From: Saprospiraceae bacterium
GTDB lineage: Bacteria; Bacteroidota; Bacteroidia; Chitinophagales; Saprospiraceae
Assembly (NCBI GenBank): GCA_020437045.1
Contig: JAGQWV010000184.1
Coordinates: forward strand, 1 to 14,706
Direction of reading: 5' to 3'
Length of the DNA: 14,706 nt
In this document: positions 1-7,884 of the stretch, one piece after another
How positions within the stretch are numbered: the first letter of the stretch is position 1
How the letters are laid out: every line of letters starts with the position of its first letter
Notes under the pieces: generated by a model
What the model saw: the letters and a program-made list of their open reading frames with translations, nothing else
Databases searched by the model: none
What the model was told of the DNA's origin: nothing
Made by a program: the position numbers and the translations under genes

Positions 1-624
1 TTGTTGAATAATGGGACACACTTTATCGATCTAATGCGATGGGGATTACAGGTGGAATATCCTACCTATGTTGTTTCGACCGGTGGTCGCTATCACTACC
101 AGGATGATTGGCAGACTCCGGATACGCAAACGGTCTCTATTGATTTTGCAGAAGGAAAAACGATGACCTGGGAGAGTCGCAGTTGTAGTCGGTTACCCAT
201 TCACGGTACAGGCGCCGGCATTTCCTTTCATGGGGATGGAGGCTCTGTCGTGATTGAGTCTGGAAATGCTTATGTAGTGTATGATAATGACCGCTCTCCT
301 AAAGTGGTTAAGAAAGTGACCGCTGATAGTTCAAAAGAACATAACCAGCAGGACACTTATGGTCCTGGTTTGTTGTACGACATTGGCCATGTCGAAAATT
401 TCTTAGAGGCTATTAGGGAAAATGGCGTGCCTAATAGTGAGATTGTGGGAGGCCAGAAGAGTGTTTTGCTGTGCCAATTGGGAAATATCGCTTACCGGAC
501 CCGGAGTGGCCTGCACATCGATAAGACCAATGGTCACATCATGGACAATCCGAAGTTGAACGCAGTTGAAGCACATGATTTTTGGAGCAGGGAATATGAA
601 CCAGGCTGGAACCCTGTAGTGTAA
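1..624 (+). CDS. Gfo/Idh/MocA-family oxidoreductase, C-terminal part (5' truncated by window edge)
   Basis: Family members are NAD(P)-dependent oxidoreductases, mostly acting on sugars or inositols, with an N-terminal Rossmann domain and a C-terminal alpha/beta domain. Only the C-terminal domain, 207 residues, is visible here. The frame is open at base 1, so the leading TTG is probably an internal Leu codon and not a start. The segment opens with L-N-N-G-T-H-F-I-D-L, which matches the family's substrate-site G-x-H-x-x-D motif (His7, Asp10). It then continues with the V-E-Y-P-T and G-G-R-Y-H-Y pattern of the Bacteroidota/Planctomycetes subgroup, and closes with the typical E-N-F-L-E-A-I-R and N-I-A-Y-R-T stretches. 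The Rossmann half and any Tat signal lie outside the window, so substrate and location cannot be decided. The gene faces the minus-strand block to its right. Confidence 0.85.
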   Translation: MLNNGTHFIDLMRWGLQVEYPTYVVSTGGRYHYQDDWQTPDTQTVSIDFAEGKTMTWESRSCSRLPIHGTGAGISFHGDGGSVVIESGNAYVVYDNDRSPKVVKKVTADSSKEHNQQDTYGPGLLYDIGHVENFLEAIRENGVPNSEIVGGQKSVLLCQLGNIAYRTRSGLHIDKTNGHIMDNPKLNAVEAHDFWSREYEPGWNPVV

Positions 625-846
625 TAGGTGAAAAAAAAAACTTGGGATTTTATGCCGTTAGGCTAAGGAGTTTTATAGTTAAGGAATCGATTCTTACCAA
701 GTAATAAAGAGCGGTGCATATTAAGTTTACTGAAGGACATTTAGCCGGCTTAGGAGTAGCCTGTTCTTCCTTATCTCAACGGCGAAGAACTTTGAATTGA
801 CATACAATTCGATGCTAAATTATGATGGGATGTTTAGGGCTGTCAT
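625..846. other. Intergenic region between convergent genes
   Basis: This 222-bp stretch holds no gene I can support. It contains a 10-A run at about 630-640, a near-identical direct repeat (GGCTAAGGAGT at 661-671, GGCTTAGGAGT at 747-757, 10 of 11 bases the same), a 10-bp palindrome GAATCGATTC at 684-693 and an 8-bp palindrome AGCCGGCT at 743-750. None forms a classical hairpin plus T-run terminator. A better stem-loop sits at its right end and is listed separately. Confidence 0.5.
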
Positions 847-858
847 CTATTGACAGCC
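838..858. terminator. Perfect 7-bp stem-loop over a stop codon
   Basis: GGCTGTC and GACAGCC form a perfect 7-bp stem around the 7-base loop ATCTATT. The loop and stem overlap the TAG stop of the minus-strand gene ending at 847. The position, at the 3' end of a minus-strand block facing a plus-strand gene, suits a transcription terminator or mRNA 3'-end stabiliser. No U-tract follows on either strand, so intrinsic termination is uncertain. Confidence 0.35.
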
Positions 859-1653
859 ACCAATTTGTATTTGCAATGTACCTCCTGTTTGTATCGAAAA
901 ATCGGGTTGGAGTTCCACCGATACTCCAGCTCTCAACGTCACCATATCCGGGGTGTTAATCATTCCTGAAACAGAAAGATCAAGAAGCACCTGATAGGAT
1001 CCAGATGGTATCGTAGGGTCATTGATTTCAAGGTAGTCAGGACAAGTGTTTTTTTCAGTTGATAATTCAATCGGAAAGGAATGAAAAGGGGCAATGGAAT
1101 CCAGTGTGAAAAATTTGGTTTTCAGACCTGTTCCCAGTGTCTTCCAGCGGAGGTCTGGATCACCATTTGTATTGTTTACTCCGGAAATCATAAAACGTCC
1201 AAGCCGGTGGAAAGAAATTTGACTATCAATTTTGGCTACTCTTGTGCCGAAGACAATGGAATCACTTGGTGTAGGACCATTTAAATTAATGATCAGCAGA
1301 TTGTCTTCAATGATTCCGGATGTGCTATTGTAATAATTGGTTTGGGTCACTAAATTATTAACGGTGGATTCATTTTGTGGCATGAATGTACAATATGCCT
1401 GAGGAGTCAAACCGACTTTATTTAAGGTCGGAGAGGAAAACATCTGCTGATTGAAAGAAAGAATCAAATCAGCATTTCCGAGATAAATATTTCCCGAATC
1501 CGGACTAGAAATTCTTTGCAAAAAAATGTCAAAAAAATAATTGGAACCAGAAATATAGTCGTTCTCAATGGACAGTTTGAGAACCGTTTGTGCCGTTCCC
1601 CTATCGAATGATAGGAAATTAATTAAGAGAAAAAATATGAGTGAGTGTCGCAT
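847..1653 (-). CDS. Secreted protein with 3-coathanger-stack-like C-terminus ending G-C-Q
   Basis: This 268-residue exported protein has no assignable enzymatic role. Residues 1-22 form a signal peptide (hydrophobic core F-F-L-L-I-N-F-L, probable cleavage after G-T-A-Q). Residues 23 to about 190 form a beta-rich domain shared with the upstream neighbour (1743-2861): both carry F-F/Y-F-D-I-F-L, I-Y-L-x-x-A-D, a Y-C-T-F box, L-N-G-P-x-P-S-D and L-G-R-F-x-I-S-G. Residues about 204-268 resemble the '3-coathanger stack' domain of Bacteroidota secreted proteins (S-G-S-Y-Q, L-R-A-G, E-L-Q-P-D-F) and end in Gly-Cys-Gln. That G-C-x-COOH ending is thought to mark a surface sorting signal distinct from the T9SS type-A domain. 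It is the last gene of a three-gene minus-strand block, 89 bp after its paralogue. The fold match is by eye only. Confidence 0.75.
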   Translation of the reverse strand: MRHSLIFFLLINFLSFDRGTAQTVLKLSIENDYISGSNYFFDIFLQRISSPDSGNIYLGNADLILSFNQQMFSSPTLNKVGLTPQAYCTFMPQNESTVNNLVTQTNYYNSTSGIIEDNLLIINLNGPTPSDSIVFGTRVAKIDSQISFHRLGRFMISGVNNTNGDPDLRWKTLGTGLKTKFFTLDSIAPFHSFPIELSTEKNTCPDYLEINDPTIPSGSYQVLLDLSVSGMINTPDMVTLRAGVSVELQPDFSIQTGGTLQIQIGGCQ

Positions 1654-1742
1654 GAATATTGGGTGTCTCTGAAATTCTTAAATATCAATCTGACCAGTAA
1701 CGCATTTGCTTATAAAAGATAAATTTCATTGTTTGTTTTAGA

Positions 1743-2861
1743 TTACCATTTCAAAAATTTAGCGGTTTTGCCATTGTTTAGCAGGACGTAAATGCCCGAA
1801 CTTAATTCACTGACGTCGATCGACTCTTTCTCAATAGTGCCATCTAAAACAATCTTGCCCACGCTATTTACGATAGTGTAAAAACCCCCTTTAGTGCCCT
1901 CCACAAAAAGATTGTAGCTGACCGGGTTAGGGAAAACGTCGAGCCCGTCATCATTACTAAAATAGACAGATACAATCTGACTGTAGGTAAATTTTCCGTC
2001 AACATCCAATTGTTTTAGACGATAAAAATTAATTCCTTTACTCGGAGCTGGGTCAATAAAAGAATACAGGTTTGCCGTCTGACCTTGATTTCCGGCAAGG
2101 AATCCTATTTTTTCCCACTGATTATTTCCCCTTCGTTTTTCGATTTCAAATCCATAATTTTGAAATTCATTGGCGGTCTGCCACACCAATTGAATTTTAT
2201 TTTCCTGATAAATATTTGCATTAAAACTTATTAATTCAATTGGCAAGGCAACATCGACAGGATTTACAGTATTTACACTGATTTCTGAAGCAAAAAAAGG
2301 AGATGTATTCTCCATGGATAGAACCGTGGTCACCAGAGAACTACCAGTGGTTACCCATTTTAATCCCGAGGTTCCAAAGGGATTATTAATGCCGGATATT
2401 TTAAATCTTCCAAGGCAATGAGTGGAACTGCTGTTATTTATTTTGGCAACAGTAGAATTAAAGGCAGTTTGATCAGATGGTACCGGACCATTAAGTTCGA
2501 TTACAATTTGATCTTTCCCATTAAGACTGGCAATGGTGTTGTCAAAATAATTGATGGCAGTGAGTAAATTGTCGGTAGAGTTTCCGGACGATGGCTCAAA
2601 AGTACAGTATCCCGGAGAAGATCCCGTCTTAGAAATATGCGGGTTTTTGAAATTTTTATCGTTAAAACTCAGATAAAAGTCAGCATCGCGTAAATAAATG
2701 TCACCGTTGGTACTCCCGGATGAACGATAGAGAAAAATATCAAAATAAAAGTCAGTGCCCTCCGTATGTTGATTTTCGATGGTTAGTGTCGCTTCCAGCT
2801 GTCCAATGGCAAAATGGTACAGGGTAAACGTGAGTACTAAGATCAGGATTGGATTTCGCAT
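1743..2861 (-). CDS. Secreted protein with T9SS type-A sorting domain, paralogue of next gene
   Basis: This is a 372-residue cell-surface or released protein with no known activity. A signal peptide covers residues 1-21 (I-L-I-L-V-L-T-F core, cleavage near A-I-G-Q). Residues about 22-200 are the same beta-rich domain found in the downstream gene. Residues about 205-300 form a fibronectin-like linker that commonly precedes T9SS tails (L-P-I-E-L-I-S-F, V-W-Q-T-A-N-E, F-Y-R-L-K-Q-L-D-V-D-G). Residues 307-372 are a T9SS type-A sorting domain (V-F-P-N-P start, S-S-G-I-Y-V near the end, basic K-F-L-K-W terminus), which directs passage through the outer membrane. The gene starts 16 bp after the stop of the large propeller-cytochrome gene, so the two are almost certainly cotranscribed. 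The shared N-terminal domain has a cohesin-like pattern of strands, but this is only a suggestion. Confidence 0.85.
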   Translation of the reverse strand: MRNPILILVLTFTLYHFAIGQLEATLTIENQHTEGTDFYFDIFLYRSSGSTNGDIYLRDADFYLSFNDKNFKNPHISKTGSSPGYCTFEPSSGNSTDNLLTAINYFDNTIASLNGKDQIVIELNGPVPSDQTAFNSTVAKINNSSSTHCLGRFKISGINNPFGTSGLKWVTTGSSLVTTVLSMENTSPFFASEISVNTVNPVDVALPIELISFNANIYQENKIQLVWQTANEFQNYGFEIEKRRGNNQWEKIGFLAGNQGQTANLYSFIDPAPSKGINFYRLKQLDVDGKFTYSQIVSVYFSNDDGLDVFPNPVSYNLFVEGTKGGFYTIVNSVGKIVLDGTIEKESIDVSELSSGIYVLLNNGKTAKFLKW

Positions 2862-2877
2862 GTTGGGTTATATTATT

Positions 2878-5800
2878 TTAGGGCATTTGGCTTTTACGGT
2901 TTCTACTGTTCCAAATAATTCCTCTATCCAGTGCTTCGGTAGCTCCATTTAAGCTACAGTCTGTGGTTTTGTAAGTTTGATCTTGACGGTTATTCCAGGC
3001 TTCGCTTCGATCGGCTGCGTCAATAATGCCACTGCCATCTGCATCACCACCAACCATGACCAGTTTTCCATTGAGGAGATTCTGGGCATTGGTGCCATAA
3101 GTGGTAATACTACCATCCGTGAAGTCCAGTATCGTTGGGGTGGTTACCCCCACAGTAAGTGGATCTTTTGACATAAATGCCAAATGATTCCGGTGTTTTA
3201 TGGCAATGTGATAATTGTCCTTTCCGATATTATATTTCAAAGGGGTCAGGCCATCAATTTGCACAATATCACCATCTCTTTGTAGCAATGCAGAGGTAGA
3301 ATCAATGACCAGAGTATTATCGTTTTTATCCCTGATTTCCACCCATATCCAGTCTACGATAGCGTCATTTCCTTCTTTTGTTAATACGGAATCATCAATA
3401 CTGAGTTGATCGCTGTAAGGAGAAGTGTGAGGAAGGACACCATATCGGCGCAGATCATCCCGCATAAGGTTTGCTTCACCGATATAAGGAGATGTGAAGG
3501 CTCCCTCAAGAATGACTTTGATGTCCAATTCGAAATTATTTAAATCACAGATCCCATCATTATCGTGATCCATGAAAGTGCCTGCACAAACACAATCTTT
3601 ACCATACGTGTCATTTTCGGTACATGGATCACCGTCATCACAGACTTTGATTAGTCGCGCTTCCGCCCAATCACCATGATCACAGGTAATATTGTCACCA
3701 CCATCATTGACTACTAATTTTAATTGTTTTTTATTGGCCACATTAAATTCCAGGTCAATCGGATCGTCATCCTGCCCCATGACCGGACTCTGGTAGACTA
3801 AAATATTATCAACCAGAACGGAAAACTGAGCACTACTCTGGCTACAAGTACTGTCATCAATTCCGATGGTGGTTTGGAACGTGTGATAGAGACTATCTAA
3901 ATCAAAGACTAACTCACTGTTGGCATGGACGCCTATTCCCTTGCGATAAGTGTGCCCATTTATCGACATTGTATAGCCATCATTGGCATCGGTAGATCCA
4001 TTGCTTTGGTCCCGCTCATACGGACCCCATCCATTGATGGGAGTACCTGTTGGGATGAGATCAGAGAGATAGAAAATATAGCAGGTAGAGTCAACCAATT
4101 GATCAATCCAGTCGGTCAGTACCTTTATATATGTGGTGTCAACCAAATTTTTAGCTAGAGGTGGCATGGCTCCATCACCCAGGATATGATCCCTGATCCA
4201 TAATTCTGATACTGCATGTTCCTTGGGCTTTACAATTACATTTCCCGGTGGAGTATTAACACTGACACCCTGGCCAAGGATAATGTTTTGATGGTAAATC
4301 GGTGTGGAAAAGCGGGCATCAAATGCTCCATTAACTCCATTCGGACGGTGACAATGCGCACAATTTGCATCCAGGTAGGATCTTACCCTGGTTTCCAGCG
4401 TTGCAGTTGTATCTGCAACATGTGCACTCTTTAAAAATCCATTTACCTCGCCGAGTGTGTAAGGATTGGCAAAAACTCCAAGATTTAGCCAGGCGACAAG
4501 TTGATTTTCTGTTGTGGAGGAGTACGTGTAATCACCATTTAATTGCCAGGTACGAATTCCGAGCACACTTCCCGCATTAGCATTGTGGCAAGTTTGACAG
4601 TTGGTACGGCTTGGAAAATCCCAGATTTGTTGCCGGGTAGACATATCTGCTTGCAAAATTGTGTAATGTGCCGTATCCGATGTGGTTAGCAACTCAGCAT
4701 CTGTACCGGCACTATTCCATTTGTATGTGACACCATATTGTGATCCATCAGATTTGATAACTATAAAGCGGGTTTCAACCCTCGCCGTTATTTGTGGATC
4801 ATTATCATTGATAGGCAGTTCAAAATGTTTCATCAGCACGGTTCCCGGAGGAAATTGCCAGGTATCGTTTTCTGAAAAGGTGACCTGTTCCCAGGGACTG
4901 TCAAAGGCACCATCATTAGGAATGGATACCCATCTTTTTTTAACTGCGTTATCTGACCAAAGGGGAGAATTTACATTATATGGGATGAATCCAGAAGCTG
5001 GCGTTAAGGTTGTGAGATCTGTAAAGGCTCCGGTTTGGGAAAGCAGTGCAGGAGGATCCGGTACTTCAACGGCAGGATGTAATTTATAGATGATCCCTCC
5101 GTCTAGATCGGTACCATATAGCTTTAATACATAAATATTTCCTTCATAATCCGTACCAAAGGAAGAAATTCCATTCTTGTCACCAACGCCACCGGAAGGA
5201 ATATTAGCGATAAAATCTACTTCATTGGTATTTTCATTGTAACTCCAGATATTTCTGGTTCCATGGTCACCAAAAATGTACTTTCCATCAAGGGCCCCAT
5301 TGTACTTAATACCATGATATAAAAAGCCTCCGATGATTGCATTTCCTACGTCATGACTATATTCGTAGACCGGTCCCTTTGAATTTCCAATGATTGGAGC
5401 TGGTTGTGGTTTCGGACCGATCAATGTACCTTCCATAAATGGCCACTGCAGATTGTCACCTTTTTCGACTATATCAATTTCTTCCCGTTTGCCTTCTCCT
5501 ACTTCGGAAATCCAAATCTTTCCCGTTGCTGGATCTATGGATCCACGGTGGGGACTACGGAAACCGAGAGCAAAAAATTCTTCCAGGATACTGCCATCAG
5601 GATTTACCCAGGGATTGTCATTGGGAATGTAATAGCCCTGCGTATAACTGTTTTCAGCTAATGAATGAGGTCGGTCTTTTGGTTGCCGTATGATGGGGTG
5701 ACTTCGACTTGCATCTTTGTCAACATCAATCCTGTGCAGCCCTCCAAAAAAGAATGAATCAATTTGTTGAGTGGAATGGTAAACATCATTGCTGGAGCCT

Positions 5801-6507
5801 ATATCTCCAAAAGCAAAATAAAAGTAGCCCTCACTGTCGAAAAACATCGCTCCACCGGTGTGCCAGCAGTGTGGATCCCATTGCTGCACCAGCACCAATT
5901 CAGAATTTGGGTCGAATTGCATCTGGCCATCCGGTTTGGTAAAACGGGATAGTCTGGTATACGCATCACTATCGCAATCACCACTGGCATTTCCGAGTGG
6001 ATGGTAGCGATATATAATGTAGGCATAACCCCGGTTTGGTGAACCCGGATCACCGAAGTCAGGATGCAGTACCATATTTATCAATCCGGCATCTCCATCG
6101 GTATGTACAACGCTGCTAATATCCAGTACTGTGCTTTTTGTAGCCGTCGTCGAGTCATTCGAGATCTGCCAGATATAGCCTTGTTTTCCTGTAACATAAA
6201 AGCCGGAAGTATCAGGTATCTGGACCATAGACAATGGGTCGGCAAACAAGAGATTTGGGTATGCATTTACCACAGTCCAGTTGCCGGAAGCGGAACCGGT
6301 TCCAGGTGTTTGTTGCGGAAAAACACCATTAAAATATGGACCTACTGGTTCAGGGTGAAGTCCTGTAGGCAAAAAGGGAATCATCGCTGAGACGAGTACA
6401 AAGATACCCGTCAATATAGCAGATAATACTACGAATTGCCTATGACCTTGTCTACGGCATTTTGTGAGCATGGGTGTATCACGGTTTATGCGGGTTTCTG
6501 CTTGCAA
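2878..6507 (-). CDS. Sugar-dehydrogenase-like propeller / diheme cytochrome c / NPCBM fusion with dockerin-like tail
   Basis: This is a 1209-residue envelope redox protein. A hydrophobic segment at about 24-47 is a signal anchor or uncleaved signal; Met13 (codon top at 6471) is an alternative start. Residues about 75-480 match the glucose/sorbosone dehydrogenase six-bladed propeller (PQQ family), with H216 in W-H-T-G-G followed by F-A-F-G-D, the equivalent of the catalytic His region of soluble glucose dehydrogenase. Residues about 485-800 match the SO2930-type diheme cytochrome c, with heme motifs C637-Q-T-C-H641 and C716-A-H-C-H720. Residues about 808-953 resemble NPCBM, a putative carbohydrate-binding module (K-G-I-G-V-H-A). 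Next comes a D-G-D-P-C-T-E-N-D spacer, a beta domain, and a duplicated dockerin-like tail (D-A-D-G-S-G-I-I-D-A-A-D, about 1153-1205). Inferred role: oxidise a sugar or alcohol and pass electrons to the hemes. No T9SS type-A domain is present. It leads the three-gene block. Confidence 0.85.
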   Translation of the reverse strand: MQAETRINRDTPMLTKCRRQGHRQFVVLSAILTGIFVLVSAMIPFLPTGLHPEPVGPYFNGVFPQQTPGTGSASGNWTVVNAYPNLLFADPLSMVQIPDTSGFYVTGKQGYIWQISNDSTTATKSTVLDISSVVHTDGDAGLINMVLHPDFGDPGSPNRGYAYIIYRYHPLGNASGDCDSDAYTRLSRFTKPDGQMQFDPNSELVLVQQWDPHCWHTGGAMFFDSEGYFYFAFGDIGSSNDVYHSTQQIDSFFFGGLHRIDVDKDASRSHPIIRQPKDRPHSLAENSYTQGYYIPNDNPWVNPDGSILEEFFALGFRSPHRGSIDPATGKIWISEVGEGKREEIDIVEKGDNLQWPFMEGTLIGPKPQPAPIIGNSKGPVYEYSHDVGNAIIGGFLYHGIKYNGALDGKYIFGDHGTRNIWSYNENTNEVDFIANIPSGGVGDKNGISSFGTDYEGNIYVLKLYGTDLDGGIIYKLHPAVEVPDPPALLSQTGAFTDLTTLTPASGFIPYNVNSPLWSDNAVKKRWVSIPNDGAFDSPWEQVTFSENDTWQFPPGTVLMKHFELPINDNDPQITARVETRFIVIKSDGSQYGVTYKWNSAGTDAELLTTSDTAHYTILQADMSTRQQIWDFPSRTNCQTCHNANAGSVLGIRTWQLNGDYTYSSTTENQLVAWLNLGVFANPYTLGEVNGFLKSAHVADTTATLETRVRSYLDANCAHCHRPNGVNGAFDARFSTPIYHQNIILGQGVSVNTPPGNVIVKPKEHAVSELWIRDHILGDGAMPPLAKNLVDTTYIKVLTDWIDQLVDSTCYIFYLSDLIPTGTPINGWGPYERDQSNGSTDANDGYTMSINGHTYRKGIGVHANSELVFDLDSLYHTFQTTIGIDDSTCSQSSAQFSVLVDNILVYQSPVMGQDDDPIDLEFNVANKKQLKLVVNDGGDNITCDHGDWAEARLIKVCDDGDPCTENDTYGKDCVCAGTFMDHDNDGICDLNNFELDIKVILEGAFTSPYIGEANLMRDDLRRYGVLPHTSPYSDQLSIDDSVLTKEGNDAIVDWIWVEIRDKNDNTLVIDSTSALLQRDGDIVQIDGLTPLKYNIGKDNYHIAIKHRNHLAFMSKDPLTVGVTTPTILDFTDGSITTYGTNAQNLLNGKLVMVGGDADGSGIIDAADRSEAWNNRQDQTYKTTDCSLNGATEALDRGIIWNSRNRKSQMP

Positions 6508-6655
6508 AGTAATGAAAAACAGATAGTTAACCTAATTTGGTGCTTTCGTTTTTTAACTACGTGTTTTTAATATTAGAATACTTTTAAATACCATTAAGTC
6601 AGATATTTATTCAGGATAATGTTTACTACCTTGCTTTGCAATTAATTACTAAATA
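6508..6655. promoter_or_regulatory. Divergent intergenic region
   Basis: These 148 bp separate the minus-strand propeller-cytochrome gene from the plus-strand DsrE gene, so promoters for both should lie here. I found no full match to the Bacteroidota TTG...TAnnTTTG pattern; only degenerate versions (T-A-C-C-T-T-G-C near 6627, T-A-A-T-T-T-G-G near 6533). Neither gene has a convincing Shine-Dalgarno sequence, as is usual in the phylum. Confidence 0.4.
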
Positions 6656-7201
6656 ATGATTCCTATGAATTCTATCCTTACGTTTTTTTTACTTTTTGTG
6701 ATTTTTTTTCAAGTATCATCTGCCCAGCAAGCCCAATTTCCCGTTATAAAAGATTTTGGTGGTATTTATGAAATTCCCAGTGCAACAATGGTGCCGGACG
6801 CCAAGCTCGATTATCATATTATTATTGACGTATTCTCTGGCCCGGAAAGCGCCGATCAAATCAATCCCGCGCTCAACAATGTTGCCCGGATGATCAATCT
6901 TCATGCTTTGGGAGGAGTACCTCCTGCGCAAATTGATGTTGTTTTGGCAATTCACGGTGATGCCACGGTTGCCGTACTTAATGATGATGCATACCGGGAG
7001 CGTTTTCAAATGGCGAATCCCAATCTTCCTTTGATTGAAGCGCTTTCCAAAGCCGGTGTTCGTCTTACGGTTTGCGGTCAATCGCTTCTTGGTCGAAAAA
7101 TTGATGTAAAGGAAGTGACTGACCAGATAGAGATTGCCCTGTCTATGTTGACCACAGTCACTACTCATCAGCTGAAAGGATATGCATTTCTTCGGTTCTA
7201 A
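6656..7201 (+). CDS. Exported DsrE-family protein
   Basis: The protein has 181 residues. DsrE/DsrF/YchN-like proteins are small alpha/beta sulfur-relay or sulfur-binding proteins. The mature part shows the family's fold signals: Y-H-I-I-I-D-V-F-S-G for strand 1, V-A-R-M-I-N-L-H-A-L for helix 1, D-V-V-L-A-I-H-G-D-A for strand 2, and L-T-V-C-G-Q-S-L with the single conserved cysteine (C140). That Cys is the usual sulfane-sulfur carrier position. A signal peptide covers about residues 1-23 (F-F-L-L-F-V-I-F-F core, S-S-A-Q end), so this copy acts outside the cytoplasm. Met4 (6665) is an equally good start. It is transcribed alone, converging on the lipoprotein gene with a 20-bp gap. Substrate and partner are unknown. 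Confidence 0.8.
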   Translation: MIPMNSILTFFLLFVIFFQVSSAQQAQFPVIKDFGGIYEIPSATMVPDAKLDYHIIIDVFSGPESADQINPALNNVARMINLHALGGVPPAQIDVVLAIHGDATVAVLNDDAYRERFQMANPNLPLIEALSKAGVRLTVCGQSLLGRKIDVKEVTDQIEIALSMLTTVTTHQLKGYAFLRF

Positions 7202-7221
7202 AAATTTTAAATCTACCAGGC

Positions 7222-7752
7222 TCAGAAGTCACAGCATAATGGGAATGATTCCAGGTTCCCAGCTGGGTCTGATTGAACCAAAAGGGTATCTGGTCTACGC
7301 GTTAGTTCACTGATATCCAATAACTTCATATCCACCATTTGATCAGACAATTTGCTTGCCTCAATCGAAATTATCCTGTACCTACTTTTGTCGTAGGTAA
7401 TTACATCAATAATCGATTGATAACGCTTATCGATGGAACATATAATTCCTGTAGCATGATGATTTTGTTTTGAAGATAGGATCCCTAATTCGTACTCATT
7501 TTTTATCCCAGTGTCTTCAGACAATTTCCATAAACTATGTCCAAATATTTCTGAATAACCTTTAGAACTGATTTGCCGATAGAAAAGTCCCTTATCAACC
7601 GCAATTGAGTCATCCAGGATCGCTTTTACATCCCGTGTATTTTCTTCAATTCGGTATACTGGTAGATTTTCGAAAGTGCTGTCACCACATGCCATAACGA
7701 AAAAATAAAGGCATGGACAGAGATAGAATAAGGTAAATGATCGTCTCATCAT
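7222..7752 (-). CDS. Predicted lipoprotein of unknown function
   Basis: I do not recognise the 176-residue protein. Residues 1-21 are a lipoprotein signal with basic start (M-M-R-R) and lipobox V-M-A-C; the lipidated Cys is C22, followed by G-D-S. The mature part is hydrophilic with mixed alpha/beta character (E-E-N-T-R-D-V, S-K-Q-N-H-H-A-T-G, I-D-V-I-T-Y-D) and two adjacent cysteines near the end (L-C-C-D-F). No catalytic motif is visible. It lies alone between a convergent DsrE gene and a divergent plug-lipoprotein gene. Codon use and base composition look like those of its neighbours, which supports a real gene; the antisense strand has no competing long frame. Confidence 0.65.
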   Translation of the reverse strand: MMRRSFTLFYLCPCLYFFVMACGDSTFENLPVYRIEENTRDVKAILDDSIAVDKGLFYRQISSKGYSEIFGHSLWKLSEDTGIKNEYELGILSSKQNHHATGIICSIDKRYQSIIDVITYDKSRYRIISIEASKLSDQMVDMKLLDISELTRRPDTLLVQSDPAGNLESFPLCCDF

Positions 7753-7884
7753 AGACGAAAAGATATGGATATCTTCTGACTGTTTCTTTATTTACATACT
7801 GTTTAAACTTTCTCCGTTCAGTTGCATTAATATCCATGAATGAGGAATTTCACGTAATTTTATGAGCAATTAAATTAACTGGCC
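7753..7884. promoter_or_regulatory. Divergent intergenic region with inverted repeat
   Basis: These 132 bp should hold promoters for the minus-strand lipoprotein and the plus-strand plug lipoprotein. The main visible feature is the inverted repeat at 7760-7775. An 8-bp palindrome GTTTAAAC lies at 7801-7808. A TTG at 7822-7824 and TAATTTTA at 7855-7862 resemble promoter elements, but the 30-bp gap is too long for the Bacteroidota pattern. Confidence 0.35.
7760..7775. repeat. Perfect 7-bp inverted repeat, 2-bp spacer
   Basis: AAGATAT-GG-ATATCTT is a perfect dyad 8 bp upstream of the minus-strand lipoprotein start codon at 7752. Its position in the 5' leader would suit an operator or a leader hairpin. 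No regulator gene is nearby and the site occurs once, so the role is a guess. Confidence 0.35.

Noticed and set aside
1..624. Complete gene starting at TTG in position 1
   Set aside because: A 207-residue product would lack the Rossmann domain that the family needs, so this is a truncated gene at the window edge.
4682..5089. 135-codon plus-strand open frame inside the propeller-cytochrome gene
   Set aside because: It is antisense to the conserved cytochrome-family region and has no motif of its own.
6716..7168. 150-codon antisense open frame opposite the DsrE gene
   Set aside because: The plus-strand frame has a signal peptide and family motifs; the antisense product shows no recognisable feature and is a shadow.
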